Shown here: one piece after another, positions 7,173 to 14,287 of the stretch
Layout of the letters: each line of letters begins with the position of its first letter
How positions within the stretch are numbered: position 1 is the first letter of the stretch
Origin: Chloroflexota bacterium
Lineage (GTDB): Bacteria; Chloroflexota; Dormibacteria; Aeolococcales; Aeolococcaceae
Direction of reading: 5' to 3'
Length of the DNA: 14,721 nt
Assembly (NCBI GenBank): GCA_003491925.1
Contig: DNAU01000128.1
Location: 1 to 14,721 of the forward strand
Translations under genes and position numbers: made by a program
Notes under the pieces: generated by a model
What the model saw: the letters and a program-made list of their open reading frames with translations, nothing else
What the model was told of the DNA's origin: nothing
Database searches by the model: none

Positions 7173-7736
7173 TCAACTCTTCCGGAAAGGCATGCCGAAG
7201 TGGGTGAGCAGAGCCCGCCCCTCGTCGTCGGTCCTGGCGCTCGACACGATGCAGATCTCGAGCCCGCGCAGCTTGTCGATCTTGTCGTAGTCGATCTCCG
7301 GGAAGACCAGCTGCTCCCGGAGACCGAGGGTGTAGTTGCCATGCCCGTCGAAGGCCTTGGGGTCGACTCCCCGGAAGTCGCGAATCCGAGGCAGGGCAAC
7401 GTTGATCAGCTTGTCAAGGAAATACCACATCCGATCGGAGCGGAGCGTCACCTTGACCCCGATCGGCATCCCGGCCCGCAGCTTGAAGGCGGCCACCGAC
7501 TTCCTGGCCCGAATCACGATCGGGGCCTGGCCGGTCATGGTCTTGATGTCGGCGACCGCGGCGTCGATGGCGCGCGCGTTCTGGATCGCCTCACCCAGGC
7601 CGATGTTGACCACGATCTTCTCGATCCGGGGCACCTCCATCGCGTTGGTGTAGCGGAACTCCCGGACCAGCTCGGGGACCACCCGATCCTGGTACTCGCG
7701 GCGGAGGCGCGGAGCCTCGGCAACGGCGACAGCCAT
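7173..7736 (-). CDS. rplE: 50S ribosomal protein L5
   Basis: This 187-residue protein is L5, which binds 5S rRNA, forms the central protuberance and bridges to S13. Diagnostic segments are [24 protein letters not shown], then [32 protein letters not shown], split by the usual spacing, and [34 protein letters not shown]. It ends [12 protein letters not shown], also typical. A longer in-frame start exists 33 bases upstream inside rplX, but the ATG at 7736 forms a TGATG junction with the rplX stop, matches the family length and is preferred. Nothing in the core is unusual. Confidence 0.97.
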   Translation of the reverse strand: MAVAVAEAPRLRREYQDRVVPELVREFRYTNAMEVPRIEKIVVNIGLGEAIQNARAIDAAVADIKTMTGQAPIVIRARKSVAAFKLRAGMPIGVKVTLRSDRMWYFLDKLINVALPRIRDFRGVDPKAFDGHGNYTLGLREQLVFPEIDYDKIDKLRGLEICIVSSARTDDEGRALLTHFGMPFRKS

Positions 7737-8155
7737 CAGCCGGCCACCCGCTCGTAGCGCTCGCCGCACTTCTTGCAGACGATCACATTGACGCCCTCCT
7801 CGGTCACCTGGCGGGTGATCCGGGTGCGCTTCTCGCAGCGGTTGCAGACCAGCTGGACCTTGCTGTAGGCGATCGGGCCGTTGAAGTCGACGATCCCGCC
7901 CTGCACGTTGCCCTGGGTGTTGGCCTTGGTGTGGCGCTTCATCAGGTTGGCGCCGCGCACCACGATGCGCTGGCGCTCGGTCTCCACCCGCTCGACCACC
8001 CCGCGCTTGCCCTTGTCCTTGCCCGCGATGATCTCGACGGTGTCACCGCTGCGGATGTCGAGGGGGCGGATCCGGCCGCCGGCCCATCCCTCGTGCGCCA
8101 CCTCCACCCGGCGGTGCCTGGCCAGGCCGGCCAGACGCTTGGCCACCGTGCCCAT
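7736..8155 (-). CDS. rplX: 50S ribosomal protein L24 with N-terminal extension and zinc ribbon
   Basis: This product has 139 residues, against roughly 105 for most L24 proteins. The KOW/SH3-like core begins at about residue 33 with [22 protein letters not shown] and continues through [23 protein letters not shown]. Cys104, Cys107, Cys127 and Cys130 form a zinc-ribbon-like CxxC...CxxC. L24 initiates 50S assembly and lines the exit tunnel mouth. About 32 extra residues ([20 protein letters not shown] and onward) precede the core. The start at 8155 is supported by a near-perfect GGAGGT site (8163-8168) seven bases upstream, so the extension is probably real. The stop overlaps the rplE start. Confidence 0.95.
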   Translation of the reverse strand: MGTVAKRLAGLARHRRVEVAHEGWAGGRIRPLDIRSGDTVEIIAGKDKGKRGVVERVETERQRIVVRGANLMKRHTKANTQGNVQGGIVDFNGPIAYSKVQLVCNRCEKRTRITRQVTEEGVNVIVCKKCGERYERVAG

Positions 8156-8188
8156 CTAGCCCACCTCCAACCGACGTCCCGGGGTCAC
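8156..8188 (-). other. rplN-rplX spacer: possible 10-codon mini-ORF behind a duplicated start signal
   Basis: The 33-base spacer is exactly 11 codons: a GTG, nine sense codons and TAG, in frame with and directly abutting the rplX ATG. The GTG is preceded by GGAGGTGATC (8192-8201), which is the end of rplN and a 10-base complement of the usual 16S rRNA 3' tail, at ideal spacing. The 16-base block at 8186-8201 resembles the rplX start block at 8153-8168 at 13 of 16 positions. The mini-ORF would encode MTPGRRLEVG. It may be a relic of a duplicated initiation region or a ribosome-loading device. Confidence 0.35.
8163..8168 (-). promoter_or_regulatory. ribosome binding site of rplX
   Basis: GGAGGT lies seven bases upstream of the ATG at 8155. 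It is one of the strongest sites in the window and decides the start of L24: it supports the long N-terminus rather than an internal GTG (codon 17 or 19) closer to the conserved core. Confidence 0.8.
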
Positions 8189-8557
8189 CTAGATCACCTC
8201 CGGGGCGAGCGACACGATCTTCATGAAGTTGCGTTCCCGAAGCTCCCTGGCCACCGGCCCGAAGATGCGGGTCCCGCGCGGGTTGTTCTGGGGGTTGATC
8301 AGCACCGCCGCGTTCTCGTCGAAGCGGATCTGGCTACCGTCGGGGCGGTGGAAGGGCTGGACGGTGCGCACGATGACCGCCCGGACCACATCGCCCTTCT
8401 TGACCTGGGCGTTGGGCTGGGCCACCTTGACGGTCCCGATGATGACGTCACCCACCGAGCCGTACTTGTGCCGGCTGCCGCCGAGCACGCGGATGCAGAG
8501 CAGCTCGCGCGCCCCGCTGTTGTCCGCCACCTTGACGATGCTCTCCTGCTGGATCAC
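8189..8557 (-). CDS. rplN: 50S ribosomal protein L14
   Basis: This 122-residue protein is exactly the family length. L14 lies at the subunit interface, forms bridges to 16S rRNA, and is the docking site for the silencing factor RsfS. The N-terminus [31 protein letters not shown] is nearly invariant. [30 protein letters not shown] and the C-terminus [14 protein letters not shown] follow. The start is GTG, three bases after the rpsQ stop, and no ATG alternative fits. The last codons (GAG GTG ATC TAG) double as a perfect Shine-Dalgarno-like sequence for the downstream spacer. Confidence 0.98.
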   Translation of the reverse strand: MIQQESIVKVADNSGARELLCIRVLGGSRHKYGSVGDVIIGTVKVAQPNAQVKKGDVVRAVIVRTVQPFHRPDGSQIRFDENAAVLINPQNNPRGTRIFGPVARELRERNFMKIVSLAPEVI

Positions 8558-8560
8558 CGC

Positions 8561-8830
8561 CTACTTCGCCTTCTCGAGGATCTCGGCGACCCGCCACCGC
8601 TTCTCCTTGGAGATCGGGCGGGTCTCGGTGATCCGGACCCGGTCCCCCACCGCGCAGGTCCCCTCCTCGTCGTGGACCTTGAGGCGCCGGTTGTGGGTGA
8701 CCACCTTCTTGTAGAGGCGATGCGGTTTCTTCTCCTCGACCAGGACCACCACGGTCTGCTGCATCTTGTCGCTGACCACGACGCCGTCCCGGACCTTGCG
8801 GCGGCCCCGCTCGGCCGGCTGCTCACTCAT
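8561..8830 (-). CDS. rpsQ: 30S ribosomal protein S17
   Basis: This 89-residue protein is S17, an OB-fold primary 16S-binding protein of the 30S body. It reads [37 protein letters not shown], followed by [46 protein letters not shown]; both blocks are family hallmarks. The frame is open for 32 more codons upstream inside rpmC, but that part is not S17-like. The ATG at 8830 gives the expected length and an 8-base overlap with the rpmC end. It ends with TAG, three bases before rplN. Confidence 0.97.
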   Translation of the reverse strand: MSEQPAERGRRKVRDGVVVSDKMQQTVVVLVEEKKPHRLYKKVVTHNRRLKVHDEEGTCAVGDRVRITETRPISKEKRWRVAEILEKAK

Positions 8831-9407
8831 CTGTCTGCTCCTCGTCGGGCCCGGCGGCCCCTTCGTCAGCGATCTCGGCGACGTCCTCGGCAGCCCCTGC
8901 GGGGTCAGCCGGCTCGTCGTCCGCAACGGGCGGCTCCTCGGGGGCGGCGTCCGGCGCCTCCAGGGCCTCCGGTTCCTCGACGGCGGTCACCGCGCTGTCA
9001 CTGCGACGGCGCGCACGGCGCGGCCTCTGGTCCTGACCCGACTCGACGGGCTCGGCCTCGACGGCGTCCGCCCCGGCTGCACCGGACTCGACCGGCTCCT
9101 CCTCGACGGAGGTCACCGCGCTCGAACGGCGCCGGAGCAGGCCTCGCGGACGGGGCCGCTCCTCGGGCTCCTCCTCGACCTCGAGATCGGAGACCAGATG
9201 GTGGCCGCGCGCCAGCTCGAGCTGGAGGGTCATGGTGCGGGCGATCTCCCGCCGCAGCTCACGCACCTGGCGATGGTTCTCGACCTGACCGGCCGCCTGC
9301 TGAAACCTGACCTCGAAGAGCTTGCGGCGCTGCTGGCGCAGATGCTCGGCGAGATCTCCCGCGGTCATGCTGCGGAGCAGGTTCACGGCCTCGACCTGCT
9401 TGCTCAC
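8823..9407 (-). CDS. rpmC: 50S ribosomal protein L29 with a long acidic, internally repeated C-terminal tail
   Basis: L29 is normally about 65 residues; this product has 194. The two-helix L29 core is residues 8-67 ([20 protein letters not shown], then [20 protein letters not shown] and REIART), which packs at the exit tunnel beside L23, a docking site of trigger factor and SRP. Residues 75-194 are low-complexity: acidic stretches broken by two basic patches ([11 protein letters not shown] at 84-94, RPRRARRR at 128-135) and ending [16 protein letters not shown] (101-109) recurs as VEAEPVESG (116-124), and SAVTSVEE (96-103) as SAVTAVEE (138-145). The GTG start overlaps the rplP stop (GTGA) and has GGAGG seven bases upstream. 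No frameshift is seen; the tail runs to the rpsQ overlap. Confidence 0.93.
   Translation of the reverse strand: MSKQVEAVNLLRSMTAGDLAEHLRQQRRKLFEVRFQQAAGQVENHRQVRELRREIARTMTLQLELARGHHLVSDLEVEEEPEERPRPRGLLRRRSSAVTSVEEEPVESGAAGADAVEAEPVESGQDQRPRRARRRSDSAVTAVEEPEALEAPDAAPEEPPVADDEPADPAGAAEDVAEIADEGAAGPDEEQTDE
8975..9122 (-). repeat. internal duplications within the rpmC tail
   Basis: Bases 8975-8996 and 9101-9122 match at 21 of 22 positions with a 126-base offset (42 codons). Bases 9040-9064 and 9085-9109 match at 22 of 25 positions with a 45-base offset (15 codons). Both offsets keep frame, so the L29 tail appears to have grown by in-frame duplication. The near-identity at the DNA level suggests the expansion is recent or maintained by recombination. 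Confidence 0.7.
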
Positions 9408-9853
9408 GCCGTCGCCTCCGTCTCGGCCTCGGCCTCATCCCCGGTTCCCTGCCGGGCGACGAAGCGGGTGGCAATCGGCAGCTTGTGGGCGGCGAGGCGC
9501 ATCGCCTCGCGGGCGGTCTCCTCCGTGACCCCACTCATCTCGAAGAGGACACGGCCCGGCTTGACCACCGCCACCCACCCCTCGGGCTGGCCCTTGCCCG
9601 AGCCCATCCGGGTCTCAGCAGGCTTCTTGGTGTAGGCGTGATCGGGGAAGATGCGGATCCAGATCTGCCCGCCGCGGCGGACGTGCCGGGTCATGGCGCG
9701 GCGGGCGGCCTCGATCTGGCGGTTGGTCATCCAGCAGGGCTCGAGCGCCTGGAGCCCGTAGGGGCCGAAGCTCAGGGTGCTGCCGCGCTGGGCGGCACCC
9801 TGCCGCCGGCCCCGGTGAAGCTTGCGGAACTTGGTCCGCTTCGGCATCAGCAC
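9404..9853 (-). CDS. rplP: 50S ribosomal protein L16
   Basis: This 149-residue protein is L16, which contacts A-site tRNA and matures the peptidyl transferase region late in 50S assembly. It begins [19 protein letters not shown] and contains [36 protein letters not shown] and [19 protein letters not shown], which cover the family signatures. The start is GTG at 9853, two bases after the rpsC stop; an ATG two codons later is possible but would remove the conserved ML. The last dozen residues ([12 protein letters not shown]) are a small acidic tail, slightly longer than typical. The stop overlaps the rpmC GTG. Confidence 0.97.
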   Translation of the reverse strand: MLMPKRTKFRKLHRGRRQGAAQRGSTLSFGPYGLQALEPCWMTNRQIEAARRAMTRHVRRGGQIWIRIFPDHAYTKKPAETRMGSGKGQPEGWVAVVKPGRVLFEMSGVTEETAREAMRLAAHKLPIATRFVARQGTGDEAEAETEATA

Positions 9854-9855
9854 CG

Positions 9856-10920
9856 TCAGTCCTCCTCCGCCTCGGTCTCGGGCCCAACGCCCGGGGCCGG
9901 CTTCTTCGCCGGAGCCGGACGGCGGCGCGCCGCCGGCTTCTTGGCGGGTAGCTTCTCCACCTTGGTGCCGGCCTCGGGCACGACGCCAAGGCCGGGGACC
10001 TCGTCGTCGAGCTCCGCGATCTCCGCCTCGGCGACATCGACGTCGGCCTCGGCCTCGACCTCACCGAGCACCGCCACCGCCTCGTCCGCGGCTTCGGGGC
10101 TGTCGACCGGGCCGATCTCGACACCGCCACCACCCTCGGCGGTGGCCTCGGCGAGCGCCACCGGCGCCACCTCCTCGTGGTCGGGAGCGGAGGGGGCCAC
10201 CATGGGGCGCCGCTCACGCTCGGGTGCGGCGAGCGGCCGCACGACCTCGACGACCTCGCGTCCCGGCCCCCCGGTCATCACCGGTTCCCCGGTCGCGGTG
10301 ACGTAGTCGCCCTTGTAGATCCAGCAGGTGACCCCGATCCGACCGAAGGTGGTCCGCGCCTCGGCCCGCCCGAAGTCGATGTTGGCCCGGAGGGTGTGGA
10401 GCGGCACGCGGCCGTCCCGATCCCACTCACGCCGCGACATCTCGGCGCCGCCGAGGCGACCGCTGACCTCCAGCTTCACACCCTTGGCGCCGGCGCGCAT
10501 GCTGCGCATGACGGTCTGCTTGAGGGCCCGGCGGAACGCGATCCGCTTCTCCAGCTGGGAGGCGACGTTCTCGGCGACCAGCCGGGCGTCGAGCTCGGGG
10601 GTCTTGATCTCGTGGATGGTCACCCGGACCTTCTTGCCGCTGATCCGCTCCAGCTCGTCGCGAAGCGCGTCCACCGAGGCACCCTGCTTGCCGATCACGA
10701 TGCCGGGCTTGGCCGTCTGGATGATCACCGTCAACTGGTTGGCGCTACGCTCGGTCTCGATCCGTGCCACCCCGGCGTTGCGCAGCCGGCTGGCGATCAA
10801 CCGGCGCATCGCCAGGTCCTCGTGAAGGAGCTTGGTGTACTCCTTCTCCGCGAACCAGCGCGCGTCCCACTGCCGGTAGACCCCGAGGCGAAAGCCGATA
10901 GGGTTCACCTTCTGTCCCAT
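9856..10920 (-). CDS. rpsC: 30S ribosomal protein S3 with long C-terminal extension
   Basis: S3 forms the mRNA entry pore with S4 and S5 and contributes to unwinding of mRNA. The core is normal: [21 protein letters not shown] at the start, a type II KH domain with GIVIGKQG at 73-80, and the C-terminal domain [23 protein letters not shown] to WIYKGDYV (161-207). The total is 354 residues, against about 210-275. Residues 240-310 are strongly acidic (Glu/Asp/Ala/Val), then 320-345 are Lys/Arg/Pro/Ala-rich ([19 protein letters not shown]) before a final acidic PETEAEED. Other bacteria have shorter S3 tails. The ATG shares one base with the rplV stop (TGATG). Confidence 0.96.
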   Translation of the reverse strand: MGQKVNPIGFRLGVYRQWDARWFAEKEYTKLLHEDLAMRRLIASRLRNAGVARIETERSANQLTVIIQTAKPGIVIGKQGASVDALRDELERISGKKVRVTIHEIKTPELDARLVAENVASQLEKRIAFRRALKQTVMRSMRAGAKGVKLEVSGRLGGAEMSRREWDRDGRVPLHTLRANIDFGRAEARTTFGRIGVTCWIYKGDYVTATGEPVMTGGPGREVVEVVRPLAAPERERRPMVAPSAPDHEEVAPVALAEATAEGGGGVEIGPVDSPEAADEAVAVLGEVEAEADVDVAEAEIAELDDEVPGLGVVPEAGTKVEKLPAKKPAARRRPAPAKKPAPGVGPETEAEED

Positions 10921-11588
10921 CAGTCCTTCTCCTCGTCGTCCTGAGCCGTCTCGGCCTCGGGCTCCTCATCGCCCGGCCCGCCGGCCTCACTGTCGGGGTC
11001 CCCCGTCTCGTCGGGCTCGGCCTCGTCGACCACGTCGCCCTCGTCGTCGGGGGTCGGCTCGACCTCCTCCACGGGTTCGCCCTCGGCGGCCCCCTCGACC
11101 GCGGTGGTGGCCGCCTCGGCCTCAGCCAGGGCCGCCTCCTGAGCGCGCCGGATCTGGGCGGGACGGCGGCGGCGGGCGGACGCGGGCTTGGTGGAAGGGT
11201 GCACCGCGCGCCCGGCCATCGCCACCACCGAGCGACGGCGGCGCTCCGGCTCGGGCTCCTCGTCGGTCACGTAGCAGCGCAGGTGGCTCATCCGCTTGAA
11301 GATGCTGCCGGCCATCCCGCGCGGCTTGGCGATGTACCGCTTCATCATCCCGGCCTGGTCGACGTCGATGCGGTCGACGCGCAGCGACGACTGCTCCAGG
11401 TTGAAGTTGTGCTCCGCGTTGGCGGCCGCCGACTTGATGACCTTGGCCACCTCCTTGGCGGCATGGCGCGGGGTGAAGCTGAGCAGGGCGAGAGCCTCGG
11501 CGACCGGCAGGCCGACGACACTGTCCGCGACCACCCGCGCCTTGCGCGAGGTGATCCGCACGTCCTTGGCGGTGGCGACGACTTTCAC
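10920..11588 (-). CDS. rplV: 50S ribosomal protein L22 with long acidic C-terminal tail
   Basis: L22 spans from the 50S surface at the tunnel exit to the tunnel constriction. Residues 1-112 are the normal protein: [46 protein letters not shown] and the tunnel hairpin and end [22 protein letters not shown]. The product continues to 222 residues. Residues 114-149 are basic ([16 protein letters not shown]), and 150-222 are extremely acidic, ending [11 protein letters not shown]. The start is GTG, overlapping the rpsS stop by GTGA. The frame has no interruption and leads directly into rpsC, so the tail is not an annotation artefact. Confidence 0.95.
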   Translation of the reverse strand: MKVVATAKDVRITSRKARVVADSVVGLPVAEALALLSFTPRHAAKEVAKVIKSAAANAEHNFNLEQSSLRVDRIDVDQAGMMKRYIAKPRGMAGSIFKRMSHLRCYVTDEEPEPERRRRSVVAMAGRAVHPSTKPASARRRRPAQIRRAQEAALAEAEAATTAVEGAAEGEPVEEVEPTPDDEGDVVDEAEPDETGDPDSEAGGPGDEEPEAETAQDDEEKD

Positions 11589-11869
11589 TTGAGGGCGGTG
11601 CTCCGCTCGGTGTGGTGGCCGTGGCCGCGGTACTTGCGGGTCACGGCGAACTCGCCCAGCTTGTGGCCGACCATGGCCTCGGTGATGAACACCGGGTTGT
11701 GCTTGCGGCCGTCGTGGACGGCGATGGTGTGCCCGACCATCTCCGGGAAGATGTCGCTGCGCCGCGACCAGGTCTTGATGACCCGCTTCTCCCGGCTCTG
11801 ATTCAGCCTCTGAATCTTGGCCAGCAGGTGGTCGTCGCAGAACGGCCCTTTCTTGAGGGAACGGCTCAT
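11585..11869 (-). CDS. rpsS: 30S ribosomal protein S19
   Basis: This 94-residue protein is S19, a 30S head protein that pairs with S13 and contacts 23S rRNA across the subunit bridge. It begins [19 protein letters not shown] and contains [35 protein letters not shown] and [21 protein letters not shown], which cover the family pattern end to end. The start follows the rplB stop by four bases. The C-terminal tail is a short basic, His-rich stretch ([11 protein letters not shown]). The length and all conserved blocks are ordinary. Confidence 0.98.
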   Translation of the reverse strand: MSRSLKKGPFCDDHLLAKIQRLNQSREKRVIKTWSRRSDIFPEMVGHTIAVHDGRKHNPVFITEAMVGHKLGEFAVTRKYRGHGHHTERSTALK

Positions 11870-11873
11870 GGTC

Positions 11874-12698
11874 TCACTTCTTCCGGCGACGCACGATCAT
11901 GCGGTCGGTCTTCTTGTTGCGACGGGTGCGGTAGCCGAGCGCCGGCTTGCCCCAGGGCGTCTGCGGGTTGCCACCGGCACCGCTGCGACCCTCGCCGCCG
12001 CCGTGGGGGTGGTCGAAGGGGTTCATGGCCATGCCGCGCACCGACGGTCGCCAGCCCCGCCAGCGCGACTTGCCCGCCTTGCCGATGTTCTGGTTCTCGT
12101 GGTCGGCATTGCCGACCTGGCCCACGGTGGCGAAGCAGCGGACGTCGATCCGCCGCACCTCGCCGGAGGGCATCCGCACGGTTGCCATCTCCCCCTCGCG
12201 GGCGAGCAGCTGAGCCGCCACGCCGGCGCTGCGCACCAGCTGGCCGCCACGCCCCTTTTGGACCTCGAGATTGTGGATGGTGGTGCCCAGCGGGATGTTG
12301 GCGAGCGGGAGGGCGTTGCCAGGCTTGATCTCGGCGCCCACGCCAGAGCTGATGACCTGCCCGACGGTGAGGCCCAGCGGGGCCAGGATGTAGCGCTTCT
12401 CGCCGTCCGCGTAGTTGATGAGGGCGATCCGGGCGCTCCGGTTGGGGTCGTACTCGATCGCGGACACGCGGCCCGGGACGTCGCGCTTGGTCCGCCGGAA
12501 ATCGATGATCCGGTAGAGCTTGGCGTGGCCGCCACCACGGTGGCGCACCGTGATCCGGCCGGTGTTGTTGCGCCCGCTGGCCTTCTTGAGGTGGACGGTG
12601 AGGCTCCGCTCGGGGGTGGTGCTGGTCACCTCCTCGAACGAGCTGACCGCCATGAAGCGACGGCCCGGGCTGGTCGGCTTGTACTTGTTGACTGGCAT
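11874..12698 (-). CDS. rplB: 50S ribosomal protein L2
   Basis: This 274-residue protein is full-length L2, one of the most conserved ribosomal proteins, needed for subunit association and peptidyl transferase activity. The first OB-like domain includes [28 protein letters not shown] (written in part, 42-69); the SH3-like domain includes [12 protein letters not shown] and [12 protein letters not shown]. The catalytic-centre loop [16 protein letters not shown] (223-238) contains the conserved His near the peptidyl transferase centre. It ends with the usual basic [16 protein letters not shown]. The ATG lies four bases after the rplW stop. There is no frameshift and no extension. Confidence 0.98.
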   Translation of the reverse strand: MPVNKYKPTSPGRRFMAVSSFEEVTSTTPERSLTVHLKKASGRNNTGRITVRHRGGGHAKLYRIIDFRRTKRDVPGRVSAIEYDPNRSARIALINYADGEKRYILAPLGLTVGQVISSGVGAEIKPGNALPLANIPLGTTIHNLEVQKGRGGQLVRSAGVAAQLLAREGEMATVRMPSGEVRRIDVRCFATVGQVGNADHENQNIGKAGKSRWRGWRPSVRGMAMNPFDHPHGGGEGRSGAGGNPQTPWGKPALGYRTRRNKKTDRMIVRRRKK

Positions 12699-12702
12699 CG
12701 GT

Positions 12703-13035
12703 CTACACGCCCTCGAACAGCCCGGGGATCTTCTGCCCGGGGGCCAGGGTCACCACGGCCTTCTTCCAGTCAGGGCTCTTCCCGGTCAGGCGGCCTCCCC
12801 GGCCACGCCGGTACTGGCGGTTGCGGACCTTGCCGTGAACGGCCAGGACGTTGACCGCGAGCACCGTGAGCCGCTGCTCGGGGAAGGCCTCCTCGATGGC
12901 CCGACGGATGTCGACCTTGGTCACGTCGGTGGGGCAGGCGAACGTGTACTTGTTCAACCGCCCCATCTCGCTGTAGGACTTCTCGCTCGAGACCGGCCGG
13001 AGGATGACCTGGTGGAAGGCGCGCCCCTGACTCAT
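12703..13035 (-). CDS. rplW: 50S ribosomal protein L23
   Basis: This 110-residue protein is L23, located at the tunnel exit and the main docking site for trigger factor, SRP and Sec[24 protein letters not shown] and [18 protein letters not shown] are the family N-terminal blocks; [40 protein letters not shown] covers the C-terminal half, ending IPGLFEGV. The ATG overlaps the rplD stop by ATGA. Unlike its tunnel-exit neighbours L22, L24 and L29, it has no extension, so the factor-docking core appears conserved. Confidence 0.97.
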   Translation of the reverse strand: MSQGRAFHQVILRPVSSEKSYSEMGRLNKYTFACPTDVTKVDIRRAIEEAFPEQRLTVLAVNVLAVHGKVRNRQYRRGRGGRLTGKSPDWKKAVVTLAPGQKIPGLFEGV

Positions 13036-13655
13036 CCCCAGGCCTCCGCGATGTGGTCGACCGCATCCCGGGTCATCACCACGGTGTCGGCGGTGAGCAG
13101 GTCGCGCACCGAGACGTTGCCGGCCAGGATCAGCCGGACCTCGGGGAGGTTCCGGGCGCTCAGCTCGAGGGCGTCGTGGTGCGAGCCCAGCACGACCAGG
13201 ACCCGCCGGCCGGCCTCGACCGCCTGCAGGAACCCGGTCACCACCTTGGTGCGGGGCTCCTCGAGGTCGATCCCGTCGAGGATGGTGATCTGGCCCTCGG
13301 CGGCCTTGACGCTCAGCGCGCTGCGCAGCGCCAGCCGGCGCTGCTTGCGCGGCATCTGCTGGCTGTGCGAGCGCGGGGTGGGCCCGAAGACGGTGCCGCC
13401 TCCCGCGTAGTGCGGGGCCCGGATCGAGCCCTGCCGGGCCCGGCCGGTGCCCTTCTGACGGTACGGCTTGCGGCCACCACCCGAGACCTCGGTGCGGGTC
13501 TTGCTGTCATGGGTGCCCTGGCGGGCGTTGGCCAGCTGGCGCAGCAGCGCCTGGTGCATGACGGTTGCGTGCGGGATCACCGCGAACACCGTCTCGGGAA
13601 GCTCCAGCTCCCCCTGGCTCTCGCCGGCGAGGTCGACGACCGGTGCGGTGCTCAT
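13032..13655 (-). CDS. rplD: 50S ribosomal protein L4
   Basis: This 207-residue protein is L4. Its extended loop lines the exit tunnel, and in E. coli it represses the S10 operon by binding the leader mRNA and promoting attenuation. The loop is recognisable: SKTRTEVSGGGRKPYRQKGTGRARQGS and TVFGPTPRSHSQQMPRKQRR. The globular part includes [21 protein letters not shown] at the end. The ATG overlaps the rplC stop by ATGA. Whether this L4 regulates the structured spacer upstream of rplC is unknown but worth testing. Confidence 0.97.
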   Translation of the reverse strand: MSTAPVVDLAGESQGELELPETVFAVIPHATVMHQALLRQLANARQGTHDSKTRTEVSGGGRKPYRQKGTGRARQGSIRAPHYAGGGTVFGPTPRSHSQQMPRKQRRLALRSALSVKAAEGQITILDGIDLEEPRTKVVTGFLQAVEAGRRVLVVLGSHHDALELSARNLPEVRLILAGNVSVRDLLTADTVVMTRDAVDHIAEAWG

Positions 13656-14287
13656 GCCACCACCACTCCGCTGCGGGCGCTGTCCCGGACCAGCACCACC
13701 GAGTCGCGGTGACCGGGCACGGCCCCGCGCACCAGCAGCAGGTTGCGCTCGGCGTCGACCCGCACCACCTCGAGCCGCATGACCGTGGCCCGGGAGGCGC
13801 CGAGGTGACCGGCCATGCGCAGCCCCTTGAAGACGCGGGCGGCGTCGGTCGACCCGATCGACCCGGGCTGTTTGATGTTGTGGGAGCCGTGGGTGACCGG
13901 GCCCCTGCTGAAGTTGTGGCGCTTGTGCTGCCCGGCGAAGCCCTTGCCCTGGGTGATGCCGGTGACGTCCACCCGCTCCCCGGCCTCGAAGAGCGAGACC
14001 GAGAGCCGGCTGCCCGGAGCAGGGGTGCCCGCGTCGCGGACCTCGGCCAGATGGGAGAGAGCCGGGGTGCCGGCCCGCTTGAAGTGGCCGGCCTGGGGCT
14101 TGTTGGTGCGGCGCGGCCTGCGCACGCCGAGACCGAGCTGGACGGCCTCGTAGCCGTCGGTGGCCGTGGTCTTGACCTGGACGACGTGGCAGGAGTCCGC
14201 CTCCAGGACGGTGACGGGGACCACCGTGCCCTGCGCGGTGAAGAGCTGGGTCATCCCCAGCTTGCGGGCGAGGAGGCCCTTAGACAT
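13652..14287 (-). CDS. rplC: 50S ribosomal protein L3
   Basis: This 211-residue protein is L3, an early assembly protein whose extended loop reaches the peptidyl transferase centre. It begins MSKGLLARKLGMTQLF, and contains GITQGKGFAGQHKRHNFSRGPVTHGSHN and GSIGSTDAARVFKGLRMAGHLG before VVRVDAERNLLLVRGAVPG. His161 in MAGHLG occupies the position of the Gln that PrmB methylates in E. coli, so that modification is not expected. The ATG has a GAGGAG site seven bases upstream at the end of the 177-base structured spacer. The stop overlaps the rplD ATG. Confidence 0.97.
   Translation of the reverse strand: MSKGLLARKLGMTQLFTAQGTVVPVTVLEADSCHVVQVKTTATDGYEAVQLGLGVRRPRRTNKPQAGHFKRAGTPALSHLAEVRDAGTPAPGSRLSVSLFEAGERVDVTGITQGKGFAGQHKRHNFSRGPVTHGSHNIKQPGSIGSTDAARVFKGLRMAGHLGASRATVMRLEVVRVDAERNLLLVRGAVPGHRDSVVLVRDSARSGVVVA

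Noticed and set aside
7737..7769. An 11-residue N-terminal extension of L5
   Set aside because: The ATG at 7736 forms a TGATG junction with rplX and gives the family's usual start; the longer start lies inside rplX.
8831..8926. A 32-residue N-terminal extension of S17
   Set aside because: This stretch lies within the rpmC tail in another frame, has no S17 similarity, and the ATG at 8830 gives the normal S17 length.
7931..9310. A 459-codon plus-strand ORF antisense to rplX-rplN-rpsQ-rpmC
   Set aside because: It is a shadow frame rich in Asp, His, Leu and Arg with no ribosome site or family match.
8823..11260. Frameshift or assembly error as the cause of the L22, S3 and L29 tails
   Set aside because: Each tail continues in frame with high third-position GC and ends exactly at an overlap or tiny gap with the next gene, which a frameshift would be unlikely to produce three times.
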